64,000 nt of DNA, from contig NZ_CP095461.1 in assembly GCF_023022985.1 (NCBI RefSeq), positions 2,170,001 to 2,234,000 on the forward strand, given 5' to 3'. The translations under genes and the position numbers were made by a program. The stretch comes from Arthrobacter gengyunqii. GTDB lineage: Bacteria; Actinomycetota; Actinomycetes; Actinomycetales; Micrococcaceae. Each line of letters begins with the position of its first letter. Position 1 is the stretch's first letter. Of this stretch, positions 37,842-47,058 are shown piece by piece. The notes beneath the pieces are model-generated. The model saw only the letters and a list, made by a program, of their open reading frames with translations, was not told the origin of the DNA and did no database searches.

Positions 37842-39137
37842 ATGCCCGCACCCAACAGCCGCTATTCCCTGGACGGCGTCTGGGAGTCCGGTATTGCCTC
37901 TGCCGTTGGATATCTTCTTGGCGGCTCCGTCCTCGTGCTCATTGGCGTCAACGGGGCGGACCTGGTGCCGCCGCTGCCCGGCGCTCCGGGCTGGGCATGG
38001 GTCCCCGTCCTCCTGCTCGGGTGCATTGGCTTGGTATTCCGGCGGCGCAGCGTTCCGGTGATGCTGGCGGTAACCGGCACCGCTGTTGTGGCCAGCATGC
38101 TGCTGGGCGGCGGCATCATCACCTACCTGCTGCTGTTTGAACTCTTCTACGCCGGCATTCTCTTTGGCTCGCCGCAGGTTAGCCGGGCCGCGCAAACCGC
38201 CGCGGTGGCCGGCGTCGTGATCCTGCCGGTGGTGTCGGGATTGAGCTACGGGGGCTGGCCGGCGGCCTTCTTCGGACTGCTTCAGGCCGTTCTCATCTGT
38301 CTCATTCCGCTTTGGTGGGCCGGTTCCGTCCGGCGGCAAAGCGATCGTGCGGAACAGGAACGGCAGCGGGCGGAGACGGAGCGCCTGCGTGCCGAACGCA
38401 CCGAGGAGCTGGCCGAACTGAACCTTCGGGTTGCCGTGGCCGCCGAGCGCAGCGCCATGGCCCGCGAACTCCATGACGCCATTGCCGGCCACCTTTCCGC
38501 CGTGGCGCTGCAGTCGGCCGCCGCCCTGGCCGCGGGCAACCCTGACCTGGACCGCCGTGTACTGGCGCAGGTACGGACGGAAAGCGTGCAGGCCCTGCGC
38601 GAGATGCGGTCAATGATCGACCTTCTGGAGGCCGACGACGGACCGGATGCCGTGCCGTTGGACACGGCGTCCGGCGGACTGGACCAGCTGGCGGCACTGG
38701 CCGGCTCCGCCCGGTTGGCCGGCAATCCGGTGGACCTGGACATGGAACCCGGCCTCGAGGTTCCCGTGCTGGTGGGCAGTACCTGTTACCGCATTGTCCA
38801 GGAGGCACTCTCCAATGCCGTCCGGCACGCGCCCGGCCGCCCCGTCACGATCCGGGTACGGGAGGCTGAGAACCTGCTGGACATCAGTATCCGCAATGCC
38901 CTGCCCCGGGAGAGTGTTCCGCAGGACGGTGTGCCCGCTGCCGCTGCTGGCGTCGACCCCTGCCGCAGCGGAAACGGATCAGGGCTGCGGAACATGTCAT
39001 TGCGTGCCGGAGCGCTGCAGGGCAGCTTCAGTGCAGGAATTGCCGACGCAGGCGAAGACGGCGCCGAGTGGCTGGTTCAGGCGCTCCTCCCGGTGGGCAG
39101 CCCCGCTGACAGACCCCTCACCCAGGAGATCCATTGA
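37842..39137 (+). CDS. Two-component sensor histidine kinase, NarL-partner type
   Basis: The 431-residue protein has six or so N-terminal membrane segments (residues about 16-165), then a coiled linker rich in glutamate and arginine (QSDRAEQERQRAETERLRAERTEEL). It has the HisKA_3 dimerisation motif with phospho-acceptor histidine 211 in ARELHDAIAGHLSAVALQS. The HATPase domain has YRIVQEALSNAVRHAPG (N box) and SGNGSGLRNM. The extracellular signal is not evident because there is no large outer domain. It overlaps the response regulator by four bases. Confidence 0.9.
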   Translation: MPAPNSRYSLDGVWESGIASAVGYLLGGSVLVLIGVNGADLVPPLPGAPGWAWVPVLLLGCIGLVFRRRSVPVMLAVTGTAVVASMLLGGGIITYLLLFELFYAGILFGSPQVSRAAQTAAVAGVVILPVVSGLSYGGWPAAFFGLLQAVLICLIPLWWAGSVRRQSDRAEQERQRAETERLRAERTEELAELNLRVAVAAERSAMARELHDAIAGHLSAVALQSAAALAAGNPDLDRRVLAQVRTESVQALREMRSMIDLLEADDGPDAVPLDTASGGLDQLAALAGSARLAGNPVDLDMEPGLEVPVLVGSTCYRIVQEALSNAVRHAPGRPVTIRVREAENLLDISIRNALPRESVPQDGVPAAAAGVDPCRSGNGSGLRNMSLRAGALQGSFSAGIADAGEDGAEWLVQALLPVGSPADRPLTQEIH

Positions 39138-39898
39138 ACACACACGAGCCGGTTACCGTCCTGCTGGCGGACGACCACTCCGCCATCCGCGCCGGCCTGC
39201 GCATGATCCTGGAGTCGGTGGGCGGCTTTTCAGTGGTGGGTGAGGCCGCCGACGGTGCGGCAGCGGTGAGGATGGCACGGGCGCTGCGTCCCGACGTCGT
39301 CCTCATGGACCTGCGCATGCCGGGAATGGACGGCATAGCGGCAACCGCGGAGATCACCGGCCAGGGGCTTTCCGCCGTGCTGGTGCTGACCACGTTCGAT
39401 ATTGACGACTATGTGTACGCTGCCCTGCGGGCCGGAGCCGCCGGGTTCCTGCTGAAGTCGGTGGAGCCGGCCGAACTGGTGCGGGCGGTTTCCAGCGTGG
39501 CCCGCGGCGACAGTGTCCTCTCCCCCGAGGTCACCGGAATGCTGATTGCGGCGTTTGTGCAGGGACAGGTTGTGCAGGGGCAGGACACAGGCGCTGCTGC
39601 CGTGTCGGCGGCACCGCCCACCGGCAATCCGCCGTCCGCCGGCCGCCTCGCCGAGCCGCTGACCGCCCGCGAGGAAGCCGTCCTTGCGTGCTTGGGCGAG
39701 GGGCTGTCCAACCAGCAGATCACGCGCCGGCTGGGCATCGCGGAAACCACTGTGAAAACCCATGTCTCCCGCGTGCTGGCCAAGCTGGGTGTCTCCTCCC
39801 GGGTGCAGGCCGCCCTCGCCTACCGCGAGAGTGCCGCCTACCGGCAGACTGCGGGTTCCCGGGAAACTGCAGGTTCCCGGGAACGCCTCGAAAGCTAA
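39134..39898 (+). CDS. Response regulator, NarL/FixJ (LuxR) family
   Basis: The receiver domain carries acidic residues DD at 13-14, the phospho-acceptor aspartate at 59 (VVLMDLRMPGMDG), a threonine in VLTTFD and the lysine in FLLKSVEP. The LuxR helix-turn-helix is at about 177-229 (LTAREEAVLACLGEGLSNQQITRRLGIAETTVKTHV). A long alanine-rich linker joins them. The start is TTG at 39134 with AGGAG five bases ahead, and its TTGA overlaps the kinase stop. The last 25 residues are a repeat tail encoded by two 18-base copies (39848-39865, 39866-39883). The end overlaps hisS by four bases. Confidence 0.92.
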   Translation: MNTHEPVTVLLADDHSAIRAGLRMILESVGGFSVVGEAADGAAAVRMARALRPDVVLMDLRMPGMDGIAATAEITGQGLSAVLVLTTFDIDDYVYAALRAGAAGFLLKSVEPAELVRAVSSVARGDSVLSPEVTGMLIAAFVQGQVVQGQDTGAAAVSAAPPTGNPPSAGRLAEPLTAREEAVLACLGEGLSNQQITRRLGIAETTVKTHVSRVLAKLGVSSRVQAALAYRESAAYRQTAGSRETAGSRERLES

Positions 39899-41235
39899 GC
39901 GGGATTCACCTGCACAAAGAGGTCCTCGGCCGGCGGCGTCCAGGTCTGCGGATCGGCCGGCACCTGCTCGCCGGAGCGGATGTCCTTGACCTCGTGGCTG
40001 CCGTCCTCGGACGTAAACCAGACAAACGGAATGCCGCGGCGGTCCGCGTACTTGATCTGCTTGCCGAACTTCTCCGCCTTCGCTGCCACTTCCACCGGAA
40101 TGCCGCGGGCCCGCAGGTCCCCGGCGATGTCCTGAGCGGCGGACCAGGACTCATCGTCGGTGAGAGCCACCAGGACGGCGGTGGGAACGCTGCGGTTCGC
40201 TGCGGCAAACTCCTGGCTCAGGATGCGCATGACGAGGCGGGTTACGCCGATGGACAGCCCGACGCCGGGGAACTTGCGGTTGCCCTTGGAGGCCAGGGAA
40301 TCGTAGCGGCCGCCCGAGCAGATCGAGCCCAGGGACTCGTGTCCCACGAGGACGGTTTCGTAAACGGTGCCCGTGTAATAGTCCAGGCCGCGGGCAATGC
40401 TCAGGTCCGCCACCACGCGTCCTGGAGCACGCTTGACCGCTTCGGCGATGACCTGAGACAACTCGTCCAGGCCTTCCTCGAGCAGCTCGTTGGTCACGCC
40501 CAGCGCGCGGACCTGCTCCACGAAGGACATGTCTTCGGTGCGGATGGAGGCCAGCTTCAGGGCGGCGTCGGCCTGTTCGGCAGTGGCGCCGAGTTCTTCC
40601 TGCAGCAGCTCAGCCACGCGTGCGGCACCGATCTTTTCCAGCTTGTCGATGCTGCGCAGCACACCGGCGGTGTCCTCCAGCCCGATCCCCCGGTAGAAGC
40701 CCTCGGCGAGCTTGCGGTTATTGACCCGAATCTTGAAGTCCGGGATGGGCAGGGCGCCCAGCGCCTCGGCGATGACCAGCGCCAGCTCGACGTCGTACCG
40801 GAACGGCAGGTCGCCGTCGCCCACCACGTCAATGTCAGCCTGGGTGAATTCGCGGGCGCGGCCCTCCTGCGGGCGCTCCCCGCGCCAGACCTTCTGAATC
40901 TGGTAGCGGCGGAACGGGAACGCCAGGTGCCCGGCGTTTTCCACCACGTAACGGGCGAAGGGGACGGTCAGGTCAAAGTGGAGCGCCAGCTGGTTGGGAT
41001 CCTGCTTGCCGCCGGCTTCCCCCTCTTCGGCCTGCAGCCGGCTCAGCGCGTAAACTTCCTTGTCGATCTCGCCCTTGCGCAGCAGCTGTCCCACGGTCTC
41101 CACCGCGCGCGTTTCAATGTTGGTGAACCCGTGCAGTTCAAAGGTGCGCCGCAGGACGTCCAGGACATGGAGTTCGACCAGGCGCTCCTGCGGCAGCCAT
41201 TCAGGGAAACCGGACAGTGAGGCCTTGCGTGCCAT
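39895..41235 (-). CDS. hisS: Histidyl-tRNA synthetase
   Basis: HisRS is a class II synthetase; here it has 446 residues. Motif 1 is near LDVLRRTFELHGFTNIETRAVE, motif 2 is FRRYQIQKVWRGERPQEGRAREFTQADIDVVG, the HisRS motif is SIARGLDYYTGTVYE, motif 3 is KFPGVGLSIGVTRLVMRIL, and the C-terminal anticodon-binding domain follows from about 350. The long insertion around 45-80 (QLLRKGEIDKEVYALSRLQAEEGEAGGKQDPNQ) matches the longer actinobacterial form. The start is ATG at 41235 with no strong ribosome site. Confidence 0.96.
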   Translation of the reverse strand: MARKASLSGFPEWLPQERLVELHVLDVLRRTFELHGFTNIETRAVETVGQLLRKGEIDKEVYALSRLQAEEGEAGGKQDPNQLALHFDLTVPFARYVVENAGHLAFPFRRYQIQKVWRGERPQEGRAREFTQADIDVVGDGDLPFRYDVELALVIAEALGALPIPDFKIRVNNRKLAEGFYRGIGLEDTAGVLRSIDKLEKIGAARVAELLQEELGATAEQADAALKLASIRTEDMSFVEQVRALGVTNELLEEGLDELSQVIAEAVKRAPGRVVADLSIARGLDYYTGTVYETVLVGHESLGSICSGGRYDSLASKGNRKFPGVGLSIGVTRLVMRILSQEFAAANRSVPTAVLVALTDDESWSAAQDIAGDLRARGIPVEVAAKAEKFGKQIKYADRRGIPFVWFTSEDGSHEVKDIRSGEQVPADPQTWTPPAEDLFVQVNPA

Positions 41236-41297
41236 GCGGGGCGAGCTCCTTCTGGGGATATGGGCGGACCGCTGCAGGGAAAACGCCTGACGGCATG

Positions 41298-41326
41298 CCT
41301 AAACTAAGTGCGGCACTCATTTTAGG
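41298..41326. promoter_or_regulatory. Imperfect palindrome between hisS and the cyclophilin gene
   Basis: A 29-base dyad (CCTAAACTAAGTGC, one central base, then GCACTCATTTTAGG) has 12 of 14 positions paired. It lies between the divergent hisS and PPIase starts, about 60 bases ahead of hisS. This is the usual size of an operator for a dimeric repressor. No regulator gene is beside it. Confidence 0.4.
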
Positions 41327-41423
41327 TCGTCCGCGCGCGCCAAGGCGAACCGGAGGGACCAGCACAGCCCCGACCGGCGCCTCCCTCAGCCGCCAATGCC
41401 GGTCCAAGACGTCAGGAGACACT

Positions 41424-42224
41424 GTGGCCGCCATCCGCCAGGACCGCGAAACCCGCCGGCGCATTGCCCGGATGCAGGCCAAACGCATCCTGCTGCTCAG
41501 TCAGGCAAAACGCCGCAGGCGGGACAATCTTTTCGCCGGCACGGCCGGAGTCCTGTCGCTGGCGCTTGCCGTTGCCCTGCAGGTGGCCTGGTTTTCTTCC
41601 AACCCGACGCCGGAGCAGACGCGGCTCATTGAGCAGCAGGCGGCTGCGGCAGCCTCGCCCACAGGCCCGGCTCCCGATCAGGCCACTGCTGCGGCCATCC
41701 CGGACAAGTCCACCGCAGAGGGGAAGGTGTTCTCCGGAACGCTGGCCACCAGCGCCGGCGACCTGGGCGTGGAGCTGGACGGAAACGCCGCCCCGCAGGC
41801 CGTGGCGGTCTTCGCGTCCCTCGCCGAGTCGGGTTTCTTCACGGGCAAAACCTGCCACCGGCTCACCACGGCCGAAACCATGGGGGTCCTTCAGTGCGGT
41901 TCCCTTAACGGCGACGGGGCCGGGGACCCGGCGTATCAGTGGGGTCCGGTGGAGAACACTCCCGCGGACGGGGTCTATCCTGCGGGGTCCATCGCGGTGG
42001 CCCGGGCCGCCGCCACGGACAGTCACGGGACTCAATTCTTCATCGTCTACAAAGACTCTGTTATTCCGCAGGATACGGGCGGCTACACGATCATGGGTAA
42101 GCTAACGTCAGGGCTGGATGTTTTGGAATCGGTCGCCGCGCAGGGAGCTGTGAAGGATGGCGCCGAAGTCCAGGACGGCATGCCGAAAACCCCGGTGACG
42201 ATAGACTCGTTTACCCTGAAGTAA
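41424..42224 (+). CDS. Membrane-anchored cyclophilin-type peptidyl-prolyl isomerase
   Basis: The 266-residue protein has an arginine-rich cytoplasmic start (about residues 5-37), one membrane helix (NLFAGTAGVLSLALAVALQVAWF) and an extracellular cyclophilin-like domain from about residue 105. The domain keeps CHRLTT, LQCGSLNGDGAGDPAY, GSIAVARA and GTQFFIVYKDS, but its active-site arginine region (FHRx) is replaced by CHRLTT. It probably helps fold exported proteins. The start is GTG at 41424, AGGAG eight bases upstream. The longer open frame upstream overlaps hisS and was not used. Confidence 0.87.
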   Translation: MAAIRQDRETRRRIARMQAKRILLLSQAKRRRRDNLFAGTAGVLSLALAVALQVAWFSSNPTPEQTRLIEQQAAAAASPTGPAPDQATAAAIPDKSTAEGKVFSGTLATSAGDLGVELDGNAAPQAVAVFASLAESGFFTGKTCHRLTTAETMGVLQCGSLNGDGAGDPAYQWGPVENTPADGVYPAGSIAVARAAATDSHGTQFFIVYKDSVIPQDTGGYTIMGKLTSGLDVLESVAAQGAVKDGAEVQDGMPKTPVTIDSFTLK

Positions 42225-42276
42225 AGGCAGCGCGGGCTTCGCGCACTGCCAAACCTCGAGTGAAAGACTTTTAGCG

Positions 42277-43725
42277 GTGACAGACAGTCAGAAATCCGAC
42301 GAAACAGTTTCCAAGCCCGTCCCGGAGGCACCCGAATCCCCACGGCCCGCGACGCCCAGCCCGGCAGCCTTGGCAGCCCGGCGTCCGGCGCCTGCAGCAC
42401 CCGATGCAGCAGGCCAGGCTCCTTCGGCTGCACCCATGCCGGTCATCGCTGCACCCGCGGCGCGCTCCACTTCCCTTGAGGAGGCTGCCCGCTTCGCCCG
42501 CGTTGAGGAGGACGGCCATGTCTTCCTGATCGTCAACGGAGAAGAATTCCCCGTTGGGCAGTATCCGGATGCCAGCCGCGACGAAGCTCTTGCCTACTTT
42601 GTGCGCAAGTACGACGACGTCGCCAGCCAGCTTGCGCTGCTGGAGGCACGCGTGCAGGCCAAGGCGCCCACCACGGACATGCTGAAGACCCTGAAGCACA
42701 TCGGCGAGCAGGTGGCTGAGCGCAAGATGGTCGGTGATGTGCTGGCCCTGGATGCCCAGATCGAAGCCCTGCGCAGCAGCATCAAGGAAGCCGAAGCCGC
42801 TGAACGGGCCGAAGCCGAGGCCGTTCGCGCACGCGAGCTTGCCGCCCGCGAAGCCATTGTTGCTGAAGCCGAAGAGATTGCCGCCAAGGATCCCGCCACC
42901 ATCCAGTGGAAGACCAGCAGCAACCGGATGAATGAGCTTTTCGAAGCCTGGAAAACGGCCCAGAAGAACGGTCCCCGGCTCGGCCGGAGCAACGAAGACA
43001 GCCTCTGGAAGCGTTTCCGTTCCGCCCGCACCGTCTTTGACCGCCACCGCCGTGCCTACTTCTCGCAGCTGGACAGCGAAAACACCGCGGCCAAGCGTGC
43101 CAAGGAAGCCCTGATTGCCCGTGCCGAGGAGCTCGCCACGTCCACTGACTGGGGCAACACGGCTGCGGAGTACCGGCAGCTGATGGACGAGTGGAAAGCG
43201 TCCAAGCGTGCCAGCCGGAAGGACGACGACGCCCTGTGGGCCCGTTTCCGCGCCGCGCAGGACACCTTCTTTGCCGCCCGCCAGGCAGCCAACGAGGTTA
43301 TTGATGAAGAGTTTGCCGCCAACCTGACGGTCAAGGAGGAACTGCTCAAGGAAGCCCAGGGCATCCTTCCCGTCCGCGATCTGACGGCAGCCCGCAAGGC
43401 GCTGAACTCCATCCGCGACCGCTGGGAAGAGGCCGGCAAGGTTCCCCGCGCCGACATGGGCCGAATGGAAGCCGGCATCCGCCGCATCGAGGAAGCCGTC
43501 AAGGCTGCCGAGGACGAGCACTGGCAGAAGAGCAATCCGGAAACCAAGGCACGCACCAACAGTGCCCTGAGCCAGCTCGAAGCCACCATCGCCTCCCTCG
43601 AGGAGGACCTGGCTACAGCCGAAAAGAACGGCAACGCGAAGAAGATCGCAGATGCCCGCGAAGCCTTGGAAGCCCGCCAGCAGTGGCTGGCCATGCTGCA
43701 GAAGTCGGCACAGGACTTCTCCTAG
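42277..43725 (+). CDS. DUF349 domain protein
   Basis: Function unknown; proteins with tandem DUF349 helices occur widely in Actinobacteria near relA. The first 60 residues are proline/alanine-rich. A small FHA-like beta region (FARVEEDGHVFLIVNGEEFPVGQY) then leads to repeated helical units with W..A and DDALWARFRAAQD (about residues 185-300), and a C-terminal charged coiled coil (LEATIASLEEDLATAEKNG). Total 482 residues, start GTG at 42277. It is followed by a strong terminator. Confidence 0.88.
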   Translation: MTDSQKSDETVSKPVPEAPESPRPATPSPAALAARRPAPAAPDAAGQAPSAAPMPVIAAPAARSTSLEEAARFARVEEDGHVFLIVNGEEFPVGQYPDASRDEALAYFVRKYDDVASQLALLEARVQAKAPTTDMLKTLKHIGEQVAERKMVGDVLALDAQIEALRSSIKEAEAAERAEAEAVRARELAAREAIVAEAEEIAAKDPATIQWKTSSNRMNELFEAWKTAQKNGPRLGRSNEDSLWKRFRSARTVFDRHRRAYFSQLDSENTAAKRAKEALIARAEELATSTDWGNTAAEYRQLMDEWKASKRASRKDDDALWARFRAAQDTFFAARQAANEVIDEEFAANLTVKEELLKEAQGILPVRDLTAARKALNSIRDRWEEAGKVPRADMGRMEAGIRRIEEAVKAAEDEHWQKSNPETKARTNSALSQLEATIASLEEDLATAEKNGNAKKIADAREALEARQQWLAMLQKSAQDFS

Positions 43726-43735
43726 CTTTTCTCCA

Positions 43736-43793
43736 CAGAAGGCCCGGCCTCTTCCGTTGTCCACAACGGGGAAGCCGGGCCTTCTGTTTTTTT
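43736..43793 (+). terminator. Strong intrinsic terminator of the DUF349 gene
   Basis: A perfect 13-base-pair stem (43736-43748 with 43774-43786) is followed immediately by seven Ts (43787-43793). It is the best Rho-independent terminator in the window. Confidence 0.9.
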
Positions 43794-43816
43794 CCCGGGT
43801 CGGCGAACGTTGGTCC

Positions 43817-44467
43817 ATGCCCGCCACACTGTTTCCCTGTCCCGGTGTGTTGCCGGCCTTCACCTCGACCGGTGGTGCCCTGTTCTTTGCGGGCGGAGAT
43901 TTTTCCAGTGTCGAGCTGCAGGCCATGGAGCGGGACGGGCTGCTGCGCCGGGTCTACCCGGACACCTACGTGCGCTGGGACATTGAGCCGGATCCGGTGT
44001 GCCGCGCCCTGGCCGCGGCGCATGCCCTGCCTGCACGGCTGCGGCAAAAAATCATGTTGGGACGGTTCACCGCAGCCTGGGTGTACGGCTGTGCGCCGGC
44101 GCCACGGAAGCTGCAGCTGCTGATTGACCACCGCAGCCGCACCACCGCGCTGCCGCCGTTCAGCGCCGCCGTCCTGCACGAGGTGCAGCTGGACAGTGAC
44201 GACGGCATGGACATAGCAGGCATCGCGGTCACCACTCCCCTTCGCACAGCCGCGGATCTGGCCAGGCACGGCCCGGAGGAGGAAGCCGTCCGGGCGCTGA
44301 CGGCCATGGCGGCACATCCGGTCCTGCGCTGTCCGCTTGCCGCGGTCCGCAAGGCGGTTTCCGAAGGGCCGCGGCAGCCGGGCAAATCAGCTGCCCTGCG
44401 CAGGGTGGACCTGGCGATCAGCCAGGCGGACGGTCAGACGCGGCGCCGCGAACCCGTGGTCCGGTAG
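43817..44467 (+). CDS. AbiEi-like antitoxin-family protein, orphan
   Basis: The 216-residue protein begins with an N-terminal segment of the winged-helix kind ([28 protein letters not shown]), then a domain with the sequence [20 protein letters not shown] and [25 protein letters not shown]. This layout resembles the AbiEi antitoxins of type IV systems, where AbiEii is the toxin, but no AbiEii-like nucleotidyltransferase lies beside it. The C-terminus is a helical, basic stretch. The ATG has no ribosome site. Its last 34 bases overlap the 3' end of rel on the other strand. The family name is a best guess. Confidence 0.6.
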   Translation: MPATLFPCPGVLPAFTSTGGALFFAGGDFSSVELQAMERDGLLRRVYPDTYVRWDIEPDPVCRALAAAHALPARLRQKIMLGRFTAAWVYGCAPAPRKLQLLIDHRSRTTALPPFSAAVLHEVQLDSDDGMDIAGIAVTTPLRTAADLARHGPEEEAVRALTAMAAHPVLRCPLAAVRKAVSEGPRQPGKSAALRRVDLAISQADGQTRRREPVVR

Positions 44468-46914
44468 ACGTCGAACACTCCGTCGATCTTCCGCACGGCG
44501 CTGAGGATGTGGTCCAGGTATTTCGGATCGCCCATTTCGAACACGAACTTGGACATCGCCACCCGGTCACTGGAGGTGTTCACGCTGGCCGAGAGGATGT
44601 TCACGTGGTTCTCCGACAGCACCCGGGTGACGTCGGACAGCAGGCTCTTTCGGTCCAGCGCCTCCACCTGGATCTCCACCAGGAACACCGAAGACTGGGT
44701 CGGCGCCCATTCCACCGGCACAATGCGGTCCGGCTGGTCCCGGAGTTCCGATACGTTGCGGCAGTCGCTGCGGTGCACCGAGACGCCGGAACCGCGGGTG
44801 ACAAAGCCGATAATCGGATCCGGCGGCACCGGGGTGCAGCAGCGGGCCAGCTTGACCCACACGTCTCCAACACCGCGCACGGTCACGCCCGAGTCGGTGA
44901 ACTTGGGCCGGCGGGCCGCCGTCGAAACCGGTGTTTCCGCCAGGTCCTCTTCGGCGCCCTGGTGCCCGCCCATCAGCGCGACCAGGTGTTCGATCACGTT
45001 CTGGGCGGAGGTGTGCCCGTCACCCACCGCGGCATACAGTGCGGAGATGTCCTGATGGTGGAGTTCCTGGGCCACGGTGACCAGCGCGTCGTGGGTCATC
45101 AGGCGCTGCAGCGGCAGGTTCTGCTTGCGCATCCCCCGGGTCAGCAGGTCCTTGCCCTTGTCGATGGCCTCTTCGCGGCGTTCCTTGGTGAACCACTGCC
45201 GGATCTTGTTCCGGGCACGCGGGCTCTTGACGAAGCCCTGCCAGTCCTGGCTCGGACCGGCCCCCTCGGCCTTGGACGTGAAGATCTCCACCCAGTCGCC
45301 GTGTTCCAGCTCGCTGTTCAGCGGCACCAGCTTGCCGTTGACGCGGGCACCGATGGTCCGGTGGCCCACTTCGGTGTGCACCGCATAGGCAAAGTCCACC
45401 GGAGTGGAACCGGCGGGCAGGGCCATGACTTCGCCCTTGGGCGTAAAGACGAAGACCTCGCGGGCATTGATCTCGAAGCGCAGCGAATCCAGGAACTCGT
45501 CCGGATCCGAGGTTTCCTGCTGCCAGTCGACCAATGAACGCAGCCAGCCCATGTCATTGTTATCGGCGCCGCCGGGGGTCTTGGACCCGTCCTTGTACTT
45601 CCAGTGCGCGGCCACGCCGTACTCGGCGCGGCGGTGCATGTCATGGGTGCGGATCTGGATTTCCACGGGCTTGCCGCCGGGACCAATCACCGTGGTGTGC
45701 AGCGACTGGTACATGTTGAACTTGGGCATCGCGATGTAATCCTTGAACCGCCCGGGCAGGGGATTCCACCGTGCATGCAGGGCGCCAAGGGTGGCGTAGC
45801 AGTCACGCACGGAGTCCACGAGGACCCGCACGCCCATCAGGTCATGGATGTCGTCGAAGTCTTTGCCCCGCACGATCATCTTCTGGTAAATCGAGTAGTA
45901 GTGCTTGGGCCGGCCGGTGATGGTGGCCTTGATCTTCACCGCATGCAGGTCATCGGCGATCTGCGTACGCACGGTGGACAGATACTTTTCCCGCTCGGGA
46001 GTGCGGTCGCCGACCATGCGGACAATTTCGTCGTACACCTTTGGGTGCAGGGCGGCGAAGGACAGGTCCTCCAGCTCCCACTTGATGGTGTTCATGCCCA
46101 GCCGGTGAGCCAGCGGGGCGAAGATCTCCAGGGTCTCGCGGGCCTTCCGGGCGGAGGATTCCTGCGAAACGAAACGCCAGGTGCGGGCGTTGTGCAGCCG
46201 GTCAGCCAGCTTGATGACCAGGACACGGATGTCCTTGGCCATGGCAACCACCATTTTGCGCACTGTTTCGGACTGCGCAGCGTCACCGAAGGTCACCTTG
46301 TCCAGCTTGGTGACGCCGTCAACCAGCATGGCCACTTCGGGGCCGAACTCGCGGCGCAGCTCATCGAGGGTGTAGCTGGTGTCTTCGACCGTGTCATGCA
46401 GGAGGGCTGCGGCGAGCGTGGTTCCCGTCATTCCGAGCTCGGCCAGGATGGTGGCCACCGCCACCGGATGCGTGATGTACGGATCGCCGCTCTTGCGCTT
46501 CTGGCCCTCATGGCTGCGTTCTGCCACCAGGTAGGCGCGCTGGATCAGGTCCAGGTCCTCTTTGGGATTGTTGACCCGCACGGTGCGCAGCAGCGGCTCC
46601 AGCATGGGCGAATAGCCGGAGCTGCCACGGCCCGCCAGCCGGGCAAGCCGTGCCCTGGTGGACGTCCTGCGGCCAGGCGCCGGGCGCGGTGGAACGGGGC
46701 TGCCGCCGGCGGCAGCCTTTCCGCCGGGGGCTGTCTTTCCGTCGGCGTCAGGCGCCGGTTTTGGCGTGTGGACCTTCTTGGTCGGCTGGCCCGGGCGCGG
46801 AGTCTGGGCCACCGGCGGCGCAGCAGGAACCGGAGCTCCGGGATCTGCCTTGACGGGCGATCCCGGGGCCCTGTCTACGCCTGCCGTTTCGGCCGGTTTC
46901 GCGATCTCGCCCAC
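44434..46914 (-). CDS. rel: Bifunctional (p)ppGpp synthetase/hydrolase (Rel)
   Basis: Rel makes and degrades (p)ppGpp in the stringent response; it is the sole long RelA/SpoT protein in most Actinobacteria. After a disordered proline/alanine-rich start of about 100 residues, the hydrolase HD domain has THPVAVA (His149) and HDTVED (about 173-178), so hydrolase is intact. The synthetase domain has [33 protein letters not shown] and [26 protein letters not shown], helical, zinc-finger ([30 protein letters not shown]) and ACT domains follow. The length of 826 residues is normal. The start is GTG with GAGAGG upstream. Its tail overlaps the AbiEi-like gene. Confidence 0.96.
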   Translation of the reverse strand: MGEIAKPAETAGVDRAPGSPVKADPGAPVPAAPPVAQTPRPGQPTKKVHTPKPAPDADGKTAPGGKAAAGGSPVPPRPAPGRRTSTRARLARLAGRGSSGYSPMLEPLLRTVRVNNPKEDLDLIQRAYLVAERSHEGQKRKSGDPYITHPVAVATILAELGMTGTTLAAALLHDTVEDTSYTLDELRREFGPEVAMLVDGVTKLDKVTFGDAAQSETVRKMVVAMAKDIRVLVIKLADRLHNARTWRFVSQESSARKARETLEIFAPLAHRLGMNTIKWELEDLSFAALHPKVYDEIVRMVGDRTPEREKYLSTVRTQIADDLHAVKIKATITGRPKHYYSIYQKMIVRGKDFDDIHDLMGVRVLVDSVRDCYATLGALHARWNPLPGRFKDYIAMPKFNMYQSLHTTVIGPGGKPVEIQIRTHDMHRRAEYGVAAHWKYKDGSKTPGGADNNDMGWLRSLVDWQQETSDPDEFLDSLRFEINAREVFVFTPKGEVMALPAGSTPVDFAYAVHTEVGHRTIGARVNGKLVPLNSELEHGDWVEIFTSKAEGAGPSQDWQGFVKSPRARNKIRQWFTKERREEAIDKGKDLLTRGMRKQNLPLQRLMTHDALVTVAQELHHQDISALYAAVGDGHTSAQNVIEHLVALMGGHQGAEEDLAETPVSTAARRPKFTDSGVTVRGVGDVWVKLARCCTPVPPDPIIGFVTRGSGVSVHRSDCRNVSELRDQPDRIVPVEWAPTQSSVFLVEIQVEALDRKSLLSDVTRVLSENHVNILSASVNTSSDRVAMSKFVFEMGDPKYLDHILSAVRKIDGVFDVYRTTGSRRRV

Positions 46915-46952
46915 TGCTGCCCTCTCTGAGACGTTTATCGACCCTTACCACC

Positions 46953-46991
46953 TTAGGCGCTGCCGTTCCCCCACGTCACGGCAGCGCCTAA
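46953..46991. terminator. Hairpin between secF and rel, candidate terminator
   Basis: A perfect 13-base-pair stem (46953-46965 with 46979-46991) with a 13-base loop lies between secF and rel. There is no T run on the minus-strand side, so it may be a weak terminator or an mRNA-stabilising stem. Some secDF transcripts may continue into rel. Confidence 0.5.
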
Positions 46992-47058
46992 GCGGAGCAG
47001 TCTTCGGATCAAGTCTATGCCTGTGCATGCAGCGGCATGTACTGCCGCCGCGGCAGAG

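Noticed and set aside
42271..43926. A minus-strand open frame (551 codons) opposite the DUF349 gene
   Set aside because: Its sequence is glycine- and leucine-rich with no known domain, and it crosses the strong terminator at 43736-43793, so it is a frame shadow.
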